Part shown: positions 18,580-27,044 of the stretch, one piece after another
Layout: each line of letters starts with the position of its first letter
Numbering within the stretch: position 1 is the first letter of the stretch
Assembly (NCBI GenBank): GCA_947631655.1
Contig: CANRME010000003.1
Location: 1 to 35,907 of the forward strand
Length of the DNA stretch: 35,907 nucleotides
Direction: 5' to 3'
Origin: an uncultured Bacilli bacterium
GTDB lineage: Bacteria; Bacillota_I; Bacilli_A; RF39; UBA660
The notes under the pieces: generated by a model
What the model was told of the DNA's origin: nothing
Database searches by the model: none
What the model saw: only the letters and a program-made list of their open reading frames with translations
Made by a program: the position numbers and the translations under genes

Positions 18580-20130
18580 ATGATTAACTTGGACGACAAA
18601 AAATTAGAATTGATTTTAAAACATTTTATAGAGTTTGAAGAATTAGATTTTTCTCCAAAACAAAAATATTTAGATTTGTATAGTGATTATGATGAGAAAT
18701 TAAAAATGATTTTTGTTTACTTTCACCAAAGTTTAAATAGTTTGCTTGAATATATGAATAGCCGTGGTGCAGGTGCTCACTATACAGCAAATGAAAGTCG
18801 TGAACTAATATATTTAATTGATAAAATTAGAGAATTAAAAATGATTTTAGAAAAAACAAATTATTCTTTTGCTATAGATGATACATATGAAGAGTGGATG
18901 AATAACTGCGACAGTTTTTTATCACAATCAGGTGGAAGTGAAATACCTAGTGATTATAAAAGAGTTATTTTGAAAAATTATGATAAGATTTTTATTTTAA
19001 CAAATCAATCAAACACTAGTAATATTTCTAATAAAATAAAGTATACTTTGAAAGGTACAGGTGCTTTTGCAAAGGTATACTCTTATAACGAACCTCTATC
19101 AGGTAAAAAATTTGCTCTAAAAAGATTAAACAAAGACATTATCGGAAAAGAATTAGATAGATTTAAACTAGAATTTGAAAAGATGAATCAAATTAACAAT
19201 CCATATATTTTAAAAGCATATTCTTATGATGATAAAACTAATAGTTACATAATGGAATATTGTGACTGTACATTAAAAAAATTTATAGATGAGAACAACA
19301 ATAAACAATATATGGATGAAAAATATAGAAAAAATATTGCACTTCAATTTTTAAGAGGATTAAAATATTTACATTCCAAGGACTTATTACATAGAGATTT
19401 GAGTTTAAATAACGTTTTAATAAAACAATATGATGATCAATTTATCGTTGTTAAAATAGCAGATTTTGGTTTAATAAAGGATCTTAATTTGGATTTGACA
19501 AGTACTGATTCTGAAATAAGAGGAACAATTATTGATGATACTTTAACAAGTTTTAAAGATTATAATAAAAAAAATGAGATATATGCTATTGGTGTTATTT
19601 TATGGTTCATCTTTACAGGTAAACATAACTTGTCTCAAATAGATAATTCTAAAATAGGTAATATTGTAAAAAAATGTATTGATAGGGATCATAGTAAGAG
19701 ATATGATAACGTTGATGAAATTATAAAAGATGTTATTGATATTAACCATGATATACCTAATCAATTACCAAAAAAAGAATTAGGTTTAAAAACAATTGCT
19801 TCATTTTCGCAAATGACGGGTTTAGAATATGGAATTGATAAATATGGATTTGATTTTATTCGTGCCATGGTGGAAGATACTATTAATAATCAATTAATTT
19901 ATACACATGATTTGGTTGGGGAAAGATTTCAAACAACAGATGGTAAGTTTATTATTGAATTATCAAAAATACCAAATAGAGAAAAAATATATATTAAAGA
20001 TTCCTTTAATAAATTATTGACAGATAAGTATATTAAATCTTTAAATTCAGAAAACTCTCTTTTTGAATTAACAAAAAAAGGATACGAAATTTATGATTTA
20101 TTTAAAAAAAATGGATTTAAGTATTCATAG
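18580..20130 (+). CDS. Serine/threonine protein kinase with extra N- and C-terminal domains
   Basis: Gly-loop 'LKGTGAFAKVYSY', 'FALKRL', 'HRDLSLNNVL', 'IADFGL', 'NEIYAIGVILWFIFTGKH'. The C-terminus 'SLFELTKKGYEIYDLF' is winged-helix-like. A TTG start at 18589 is better spaced from AGGAG than the ATG at 18580. Confidence 0.88.
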   Translation: MINLDDKKLELILKHFIEFEELDFSPKQKYLDLYSDYDEKLKMIFVYFHQSLNSLLEYMNSRGAGAHYTANESRELIYLIDKIRELKMILEKTNYSFAIDDTYEEWMNNCDSFLSQSGGSEIPSDYKRVILKNYDKIFILTNQSNTSNISNKIKYTLKGTGAFAKVYSYNEPLSGKKFALKRLNKDIIGKELDRFKLEFEKMNQINNPYILKAYSYDDKTNSYIMEYCDCTLKKFIDENNNKQYMDEKYRKNIALQFLRGLKYLHSKDLLHRDLSLNNVLIKQYDDQFIVVKIADFGLIKDLNLDLTSTDSEIRGTIIDDTLTSFKDYNKKNEIYAIGVILWFIFTGKHNLSQIDNSKIGNIVKKCIDRDHSKRYDNVDEIIKDVIDINHDIPNQLPKKELGLKTIASFSQMTGLEYGIDKYGFDFIRAMVEDTINNQLIYTHDLVGERFQTTDGKFIIELSKIPNREKIYIKDSFNKLLTDKYIKSLNSENSLFELTKKGYEIYDLFKKNGFKYS

Positions 20131-20280
20131 AACGTCAAGCTTGTATATTTTAAAGATGTATGATACAATGACCTTGCCGTTGGAGTTAATCCAGTTTAAT
20201 TTTAGAAAATGTGTTGTATAATCAAGTCAACACCCTGCCAAGACAAGCATTCGCTTATTATAGCGATTTATTATAAAGTA

Positions 20281-20305
20281 TCTAGTATTTTTACTAGATT
20301 TTTTT
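20281..20305 (+). terminator. Terminator at right edge of the accessory island
   Basis: TCTAGTA-TTTT-TACTAGA followed by TTTTTTT. A small hairpin TCGCT-TATTAT-AGCGA lies at 20251-20266. Confidence 0.7.
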
Positions 20306-20381
20306 ATTTTCAATATGCGCCATCTAAAACAAAATCACATTCTTTATTGCAATATTTAATCTTAAGTCTTTTAAAATTTTT

Positions 20382-20410
20382 TGTAACCATTATCGAAAAT
20401 AAAACGTCTA
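20382..20410 (+). promoter_or_regulatory. ECF-sigma-type promoter (predicted autoregulatory)
   Basis: TGTAACC (20382-20388) - 16 bp - CGTCTA (20405-20410), directly upstream of the ECF sigma gene. Confidence 0.7.
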
Positions 20411-20440
20411 TATAATGAGTCGACTTAATGGAGGTAGCAA

Positions 20441-20920
20441 TTGAAAAATAATATTAACTTTAAAATAGAAACAATCATTGATGAATATTCAAATTATATT
20501 TTTAAAATTGTAAACAACATTGTTAGTACTTCTCTACCATATCAAGATAAAGAGGAAATAGTAGCAGATGTATTTTTTCTGTTATGGAAAAATCAAGAAT
20601 ATATTAATAAAGATTTAAAATCATATCTCGCCGCTATTGCTAAAAACTCTGCATATTCCAAACTTCGAAATAAAAAAATCACTCTTGAATTAAAAGATGA
20701 ATTAATTACGGATAATTTAACTTTTGATACAGATAACGTGATTGATGAAATACTTGTAAGACAGAAAATAGAGGAATTAAGTGAAATAGAAAAAACTATT
20801 TTTACTCTTTATTATGTCGATGGATACAAAATAAAAGAAATTGCCAAAAAATTAAAATTAAGTTCTAGTGGAATAAAGATGAAACTCTATCGGATTAGAA
20901 AAAAATTAAAGGAGGAATAG
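20441..20920 (+). CDS. RNA polymerase sigma factor, sigma-70/ECF family (TTG start)
   Basis: 'EEIVADVFFLLWKNQEYINKDLKSYLAAIAKNSAYSKLRNKK' (region 2) and 'LSEIEKTIFTLYYVDGYKIKEIAKKLKLSSSGIKMKLYRIRKKLKE' (region 4). GGAGG RBS. Confidence 0.9.
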   Translation: MKNNINFKIETIIDEYSNYIFKIVNNIVSTSLPYQDKEEIVADVFFLLWKNQEYINKDLKSYLAAIAKNSAYSKLRNKKITLELKDELITDNLTFDTDNVIDEILVRQKIEELSEIEKTIFTLYYVDGYKIKEIAKKLKLSSSGIKMKLYRIRKKLKEE

Positions 20921-20921
20921 T

Positions 20922-21326
20922 ATGAATCAATTTGATACTCACCAAATAAAAGAGATAACAAATCAATTAATTGGTTATGAAAATTTTAAAAGGGAGGAAA
21001 AAATGAAAAAAAGAAAACTACGAAATATTGTTTTTGTATTTGTAGGAATCATTTTACTAGGTATCAGTACCATGACGGTCAATGCGTTAACAAATAATGC
21101 GGTAGATGAAGCCATTAAAAAAATGATACCATTTAAAATTGTTAGTAAAAACGAGGAAGATATGAAAAATGCAACTTGTACCGAACTAGACAATGGAAAT
21201 GTTTCTTGTACTATTGAGCAAGAATCAGAAAATGGGGATAATAAATTTGAAATAACGGTGGAGTATGATCCAACTTATGATAAAACAAAAGGGGAAACAT
21301 TTTTGTATGAATATAGTGCAAAATAG
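20922..21326 (+). CDS. Single-pass membrane protein, candidate anti-sigma factor
   Basis: Immediately follows the sigma gene. About 34-aa basic cytoplasmic N-terminus, one TM helix, extracytoplasmic domain. Confidence 0.6.
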   Translation: MNQFDTHQIKEITNQLIGYENFKREEKMKKRKLRNIVFVFVGIILLGISTMTVNALTNNAVDEAIKKMIPFKIVSKNEEDMKNATCTELDNGNVSCTIEQESENGDNKFEITVEYDPTYDKTKGETFLYEYSAK

Positions 21327-21520
21327 TATTTGAAATAAACGACTAATTTTAAATAAATCATTAGGCAAGCGGTCAGGAATATATCGTTTGCTCTTTTTGT
21401 GGTATAATTTTAACAAAATGAATAGTATTTTGGAGCGGAAACAACTCTGTATCAGATTTTCTTTTTCGCTAGTATCTTTGGTACAGAAACGATAAAAATT
21501 CTATTGACATAATGTAGATT

Positions 21521-21540
21521 TTAATATTTCTTTAATTTTT
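21521..21540 (+). promoter_or_regulatory. Candidate response-regulator box upstream of the TCS operon
   Basis: TTAATATTTCTTTAATTTTT, a direct repeat of a TTAATnTTT-type half-site at about 10-11 bp period. It is nearly identical to 23509-23528. Confidence 0.5.
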
Positions 21541-21574
21541 GTGATATATACTTTTAGAAGTTGGAGGTGGTAAG

Positions 21575-22252
21575 ATGAGAATTTTAGTTGTGGAAGATGA
21601 AGAAACAATCGCTGATATTATAGCGACAAAACTACGATGCGAAAAATATGAAGTTGATACAAGTTATGATGGCGAAGAGGGGTTATATAATGCCATCTCA
21701 AACATATATAATCTAATCATTCTTGATATCATGTTACCTAAAATGAATGGTTTAGAAATACTAAAAGAAATAAAAGAAAATGATATAAATGCGAAAGTCA
21801 TCATACTTACTGCCAAATCGGAACTGGATGATAAACTAAAAGGCTTTGATACTGGAGCAGATGATTATGTAACAAAACCTTTTCATATCGAAGAATTAAT
21901 TGCGAGGGTAAATGTTCAATTACGAAATAAAGGAAATCATAAAGTAAAAGATACATTAGAATATAGTGATTTATCCCTAAATATTAGAACTTCTACCCTA
22001 ACTTGTAAAAATACCAATGAGTCAATCAATATTCCTTATCGAGAATTCTTACTACTGGAATATTTTATGAATAATAGAGAACAAATTATATCAAAAGAAC
22101 AAATTTATGATAAAGTTTGGGGAATTGATACAGATTATGAGTCCAATAATTTAGAGGCATACTTATCTTTTTTAAGAAAGAAAATAAAAATTATTGGATC
22201 AAAAGTAGGCATTAAAGCCGTTCGTAATTTAGGTTATAAAATGGAGGAATAA
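21575..22252 (+). CDS. OmpR/PhoB-family response regulator
   Basis: 'MRILVVEDEETIADII...LIILDIMLPKMNGLEILKEIK...TAKSELDDKLKGFDTGADDYVTKPF' plus a winged-helix C-terminus 'AVRNLGYKME'. Confidence 0.95.
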   Translation: MRILVVEDEETIADIIATKLRCEKYEVDTSYDGEEGLYNAISNIYNLIILDIMLPKMNGLEILKEIKENDINAKVIILTAKSELDDKLKGFDTGADDYVTKPFHIEELIARVNVQLRNKGNHKVKDTLEYSDLSLNIRTSTLTCKNTNESINIPYREFLLLEYFMNNREQIISKEQIYDKVWGIDTDYESNNLEAYLSFLRKKIKIIGSKVGIKAVRNLGYKMEE

Positions 22253-22258
22253 AGGGAT

Positions 22259-23488
22259 ATGGAAAACTTAAAGAAGAAAACATTTTTTACCATTTTTATT
22301 ATCATCTCTTTATTCGCTATGTTTTTCGCTACTTTCTTTCATATTCAAACCTATCATAGAGAATATATTGGAATCTTAAATAATTTAACAAAGATGAGAA
22401 ATTTAACCAATCAAAGACCTGAACCTTTTGATAAAGAAATGAAACCGATAAATGATGATCTACACAATAGAAAAGTGATGGATTATGAAGTTTATACTTT
22501 TATCTTAAACGATAATAATGATATTGTTGATAAAATAAGTCACAGTGATAATACGATTAGTGAAGAAATCACAACTAAAGCGAAAAATATTATTGATAAT
22601 AATAACAAAAGTAAAGTAAAAATTGGATTTTTATATTGGAATAAATATGCTTACAATTATGAAGAAGGGAAATCTTTAACAATTGTAAATATTTCTAATA
22701 CTAGAAATATGTTACTCACGAACTTACTAATCTCCTTATTATTAGTAGGTATTGGGGAACTAGTTATTTATATCATTTCTAAAAAAATAACAGAATGGAT
22801 TACGAAACCAGTTCTTGAAAGTTTTCATAGAGAAAAAGAATTTGTTGCGAATGCTTCTCATGAACTAAAAACTCCACTTGCTGTTATGATGGCAAATATT
22901 GATTGTTTAGATGTGAATAAGAAAAACGAAAAATGGATTAATAACTTAAAAAGTGAATCGGATCGAATGAGCAATTTAATAACAAGATTACTTGATTTAT
23001 CGAAAACGGAATACTTAAAAAAAGAGAATTTTAGTAAAAATGATATTTCTATGATTATAGAGAAAAGAGCGTTAATATTTGAAAGTTTAGCATACGAAAA
23101 AAATATAACCATAGAAACGAATATTGCTGAAAAAGTAAATCTCTTTTGCCATAAAGAAAGCATCGATGAATTAGCGTCTATTTTAATTGATAATGCGATA
23201 AGTCACGGAAAAGAAAATAGTAAAATTCAAGTGAACCTTACAAGTAATAAATCGGAAATAAAATTAGAAGTAACTAACAAGGGTGACCCTATACCACCTG
23301 ATGAATGTGAAAAAATATTTGAGAGATTTTATCGAAATGATAAAAGTCATAATCGTAAAAGTGGAAGATATGGCTTAGGTCTTGCCATTGCCAAGAATAT
23401 TGTAAAAGCCCATAATGGTAATATTCGAGCTTATTCCAAAGATGGAACTACGACTTTTGAAGTGGATTTTAAAACAAATGAACATTAA
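22259..23488 (+). CDS. Sensor histidine kinase
   Basis: Two TM segments, H-box 'FVANASHELKTPLAVMMANIDCL', 'GLGLAIAKNIVKAHNG'. Confidence 0.95.
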   Translation: MENLKKKTFFTIFIIISLFAMFFATFFHIQTYHREYIGILNNLTKMRNLTNQRPEPFDKEMKPINDDLHNRKVMDYEVYTFILNDNNDIVDKISHSDNTISEEITTKAKNIIDNNNKSKVKIGFLYWNKYAYNYEEGKSLTIVNISNTRNMLLTNLLISLLLVGIGELVIYIISKKITEWITKPVLESFHREKEFVANASHELKTPLAVMMANIDCLDVNKKNEKWINNLKSESDRMSNLITRLLDLSKTEYLKKENFSKNDISMIIEKRALIFESLAYEKNITIETNIAEKVNLFCHKESIDELASILIDNAISHGKENSKIQVNLTSNKSEIKLEVTNKGDPIPPDECEKIFERFYRNDKSHNRKSGRYGLGLAIAKNIVKAHNGNIRAYSKDGTTTFEVDFKTNEH

Positions 23489-23510
23489 CGAAAAAAAGTT
23501 AATGTTTTTT
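23482..23510 (+). terminator. Terminator overlapping the histidine-kinase stop codon
   Basis: ACATTAAC-GAAAAAAA-GTTAATGTTTTTT. Confidence 0.75.
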
Positions 23511-23528
23511 AATGTTTCTTTAATATTT
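23509..23528 (+). promoter_or_regulatory. Candidate response-regulator box upstream of ABC transporter
   Basis: TTAATGTTTCTTTAATATTT, 18/20 identical to 21521-21540. Confidence 0.5.
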
Positions 23529-23565
23529 ACATAATAAAATGATATTGTTTTCAAGGAGGAAGATT

Positions 23566-25032
23566 ATGTTTATATTAAAAAATGCATGGATTTCAATTAA
23601 AAGAAATAAAGGAAGGAATATTTTAATAGGAATCATTATTTTAATAATTGCATGTGCTTGTACGATAACACTAGCGATAAAAAATACAGCTGTAGATTTA
23701 ATAGATTCTTATAAGAATGCTTATGACAAAGAAGTAACCATTAGTTTTGATAGATCGAATATGATGAAAGACTTTGACCCATCCCAATCAGAAGGAAGAG
23801 AAAATGCTAGAGAAAAATTTGATAATATTGCAAGTTACACCATTAGTGATGTTCTATCTTTTGCGGATAGTGAATATATTGAAAGTTATTATTATACTTA
23901 TGGTGTTGGCTTGAATGGAAACAATATTGAAAAGGCTGAAATTGAGTCAAATAATAATATGCCAAACGGATTTGGTCATGGAAAAGAAAACAATATATCA
24001 TCTACTGATTTTACTTTAACTGGTTATAGTTCATTAGATGCTATGAGTGAATTTATAAATGGTACTTATACCATGAATGAAATAACGGAGAATGCATGGG
24101 ACATTGCCTTTGATGGTAACTATGTATTTATCAATCAAGAACTTGCGGATTATAATAATCTAAATTTAAATGACAAAATAGTCCTAGAAGATGAAGAGGG
24201 AAATACTTATGAATTCGAAATCATTGGTATTTTTAAAGAAAACGAAGAAGGAAACGGAGAGCCAATGTCGATGTTTTCCAATTCAGCGAATACTCTGGTA
24301 ACAAATGCCAGTGCGGTAACAAGTATTACTACAAGTAACGAAGATTTACAAGCGACAATTAATCCAACATTTATTATAGATTCTTATGATAACGTAGAAA
24401 AACTACAAGACGAATTTTACGAAAAAGGGTTAGATGAAAATTTTGTTCTTCAAACGAACGAAGAAATAGCATTAAGCGGAGTTTCAAGCATTGAAAATAT
24501 TAACTCTTTTGCAACAACATTTTTAGTTATCACTCTTATTATTGGTGGAATTGTTTTATTTGTAATCAACATGATCAATATTCGTGAAAGAAAATACGAA
24601 ATAGGAGTTTTAAGAACCATCGGTATTAGTAAGGTTAAATTAACGATGCAGTTTGTATCAGAACTTGTGATTGTTTCTGTTGTTGCTCTTGTACTGGGTG
24701 CAGGAATTGGGGCAGTAAGTTCGAAAGGAGTAAGTAATTCTTTACTAGAAAGTGAAATAAATAGTAGTAATGAAAGAACAGAAGAAATTGGTAAAAACTT
24801 TGGTGGACCAAATGGGAATGAAGGAATGCCAGATCGTGGAAATAGAGACGAAATGAGAGGAAAAGGTATGCCCGTGGTTCAAGCATACGATTCGATTGAT
24901 GCAGTCGTAGATATGAAAGTTTTACTAGAATTACTTGGTATTGGACTTTCATTAGTATTGGTAAGTTCCATTGCCTCAATGGTTAGTATTCAAAGATTTT
25001 CACCACTTACAATATTGAAAGAGAGGTCTTAA
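23566..25032 (+). CDS. ABC transporter permease, FtsX/MacB-type
   Basis: 'MFILKNAWISIKRNKGRNILIGIIILIIACACTITLAI' and 'MINIRERKYEIGVLRTIGISK...RFSPLTILKERS'. AGGAGG RBS supports the start at 23566 over the ORF start at 23539. Confidence 0.88.
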   Translation: MFILKNAWISIKRNKGRNILIGIIILIIACACTITLAIKNTAVDLIDSYKNAYDKEVTISFDRSNMMKDFDPSQSEGRENAREKFDNIASYTISDVLSFADSEYIESYYYTYGVGLNGNNIEKAEIESNNNMPNGFGHGKENNISSTDFTLTGYSSLDAMSEFINGTYTMNEITENAWDIAFDGNYVFINQELADYNNLNLNDKIVLEDEEGNTYEFEIIGIFKENEEGNGEPMSMFSNSANTLVTNASAVTSITTSNEDLQATINPTFIIDSYDNVEKLQDEFYEKGLDENFVLQTNEEIALSGVSSIENINSFATTFLVITLIIGGIVLFVINMINIRERKYEIGVLRTIGISKVKLTMQFVSELVIVSVVALVLGAGIGAVSSKGVSNSLLESEINSSNERTEEIGKNFGGPNGNEGMPDRGNRDEMRGKGMPVVQAYDSIDAVVDMKVLLELLGIGLSLVLVSSIASMVSIQRFSPLTILKERS

Positions 25033-25034
25033 TA

Positions 25035-25829
25035 ATGGCAGATAAGGAAAAGAATAACTATGTTTCAAAAGATAAACTTGGGAAAAATTTTACTCACAAA
25101 AAACAAATAGTTAAAAATAATGAAGTAAAAGATAATAAAGAGATGAAAGAAAAAAATACTTCTTCAAAAGACATTATTTTAAGTATTAAAAATGCAAGTT
25201 ATCGATATAGTGATGCGGAAGAAAATGACTATGCATTAAGAAATGTTAGTTTTGATTTTGAAAGTGGAAAAATATATGCTATCAGAGGTCGAAGTGGTAC
25301 TGGAAAAACAACATTATTATCTTTAATAAGTGGATTGGAAAGATGCACAGAAGGGGAAATTATTTTTGATGGCAAAAGTCTAAAAGATAGGAATTTAGAT
25401 AAGTATCGTAATAGTGATATTGGTATCGTCTTTCAAAGTTATAATTTATTGCCCTTTATGACAGCTAGCGAAAATATCATTCTTTCGATGGACGCAAATG
25501 GCTTAAAACTGAAAAACAAAAAAGAAAAAGCCATCGAGCTTATGGAAAAAGTCGGCTTGAAAGAAACTTATGCAGATCGTAAAGTTTTAAGATTATCAGG
25601 TGGGGAGCAACAAAGAGTGGCTATCGCAAGAAGCCTATCTTATAACCCTAAAATGATAATTGCTGATGAACCAACTGGAAACCTTGATAAGCAGACAGAG
25701 ACTGAAATTCTAGAAATATTTGAAAAGTTAGCCCATGAAGAAAAGAAATGTGTCATTATCGTAACTCATTCTCAAAATGTATGCGACGCTGTTGATGTAA
25801 TATATGACTTGAAGAAAGTGGCAAAGTAA
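25035..25829 (+). CDS. ABC transporter ATP-binding protein (MacB/LolD-like)
   Basis: Walker A 'GRSGTGKTTLL', signature 'LSGGEQQRVAIARSL', Walker B 'MIIADEPTGNLD'. About 48-residue charged N-terminal extension. Confidence 0.95.
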   Translation: MADKEKNNYVSKDKLGKNFTHKKQIVKNNEVKDNKEMKEKNTSSKDIILSIKNASYRYSDAEENDYALRNVSFDFESGKIYAIRGRSGTGKTTLLSLISGLERCTEGEIIFDGKSLKDRNLDKYRNSDIGIVFQSYNLLPFMTASENIILSMDANGLKLKNKKEKAIELMEKVGLKETYADRKVLRLSGGEQQRVAIARSLSYNPKMIIADEPTGNLDKQTETEILEIFEKLAHEEKKCVIIVTHSQNVCDAVDVIYDLKKVAK

Positions 25830-26128
25830 GTAAATATAGATATTAGCAAACTCTATTGGGAGATTTTCTTTTTTGACATTCTAAGATATAATATCGAATG
25901 AACAAAATTACAAGTTGATTTTAAAGAAAACTATCAAGTAAAATTTTGGGATTGTGGAATCAAATATCGTCTAAGCAAATGCCAGAATTTTATAAAAACA
26001 GTAGTTTCTGAAATAGAGAAGGTTAGTGCTATAATGATATTACCTGAAAAGAAAGAGGATAACGTCAATACCATAATACGAGGTTTGGTTATAATTGTTC
26101 GTTTCAAACATAATGGAGTGAATGGAAT

Positions 26129-26815
26129 ATGAGGAAAAGTAATTTGTTCAAGGCAACGATTTCTTTTGAAAATAATCATTACATGAATATAACTTTATAT
26201 TTAGTTTATAATGGGAACGAAAAATTAAAGAATGAAATTCCCCAAATAAAATTTAAAAAATGGGGAGATAAACATTTTTTAACGGTTGATATAAAAGATA
26301 TTAAAATTTTGGAAAAATTAAAGAATATCAGTGAATCCGACAAACGATATATAAACGATGTATTTGAATACGTAAAAACACATCAACAGCTCCTATTAGA
26401 TTATTGGAATGCTGATATACCAGAGTTTGAAGCAAAACAAATATTTTTTGATGAAACAAATAATCATTTTGGATGTACGAATTTAAGTAAGAGAAAAACC
26501 GGTTTACCGATGAATTTAGTTGTTTATTGTAACTATACACTGGATAGAGATAATATATTATTTTTTCAAAATGATTACGAAAAATTAAACTATCATAATA
26601 TGATAATGATGAGTATTGATAAAGATCATCCACAAGTATTAGTAAACAGAAAAATAAATATAAAAGAAGAGAATATGGAGTTATTAAAAAATTTTATAAA
26701 AAAGTATTATAAAATATTAACAGAATATAACGATGATCAATTACATGATAGTGAGATATTTAGTTTCATCGACGAAAGTGTAAAAGAAGCGAAAAAAGAG
26801 AGTAATGATGAATGA
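26129..26815 (+). CDS. Hypothetical protein
   Basis: 228-aa ORF. ATG overlaps the stop of an upstream open frame (ATGA) and a terminator overlaps its end. Confidence 0.55.
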   Translation: MRKSNLFKATISFENNHYMNITLYLVYNGNEKLKNEIPQIKFKKWGDKHFLTVDIKDIKILEKLKNISESDKRYINDVFEYVKTHQQLLLDYWNADIPEFEAKQIFFDETNNHFGCTNLSKRKTGLPMNLVVYCNYTLDRDNILFFQNDYEKLNYHNMIMMSIDKDHPQVLVNRKINIKEENMELLKNFIKKYYKILTEYNDDQLHDSEIFSFIDESVKEAKKESNDE

Positions 26816-26851
26816 AGGCTAATAATGTCCCAGTCATTATACTCTCTTTTT
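26794..26851 (+). terminator. Long terminator hairpin overlapping end of the 228-aa ORF
   Basis: AAAAAGAGAGT-AATGA ... TCATT-AT-ACTCTCTTTTT. Confidence 0.65.
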
Positions 26852-27044
26852 CTATTGTTTTGATTTTGAAGATACTATTTTTAAGGGAAAGAATACTATG
26901 AAAAAAGAACGAAAAACTTTTAACAGTAAATAGTGACAAGAAAACACTTTACTTTACAGTAAAAATGATGTATAATATTGCCAACAACAGGGGGGAATCC
27001 TTTCCCATCATTGTATATAATATATAATAGAGGAGGAATAAATT

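Noticed and set aside
9192-20130. Cassette considered as DISARM, BREX or Zorya
   Set aside because: The required hallmarks (DrmA/DrmB, PglZ/BrxC, ZorA/ZorB) are not recognisable. The helicases and kinase are of different types.
9192-20130. Possible depletion of GATC sites in the island
   Set aside because: Several GATC sites are visible by eye (e.g. near 11935, 17382, 19437, 19480). No count was computed, so no claim is made.
20209-20415. 68-aa ORF on + strand
   Set aside because: It crosses the island-edge hairpins, a terminator and the ECF promoter, and has no RBS or protein-like motif.
24635-24979. 114-aa antisense ORF in the permease gene
   Set aside because: Opposite a clear FtsX-type coding region, with no RBS or recognisable domain.
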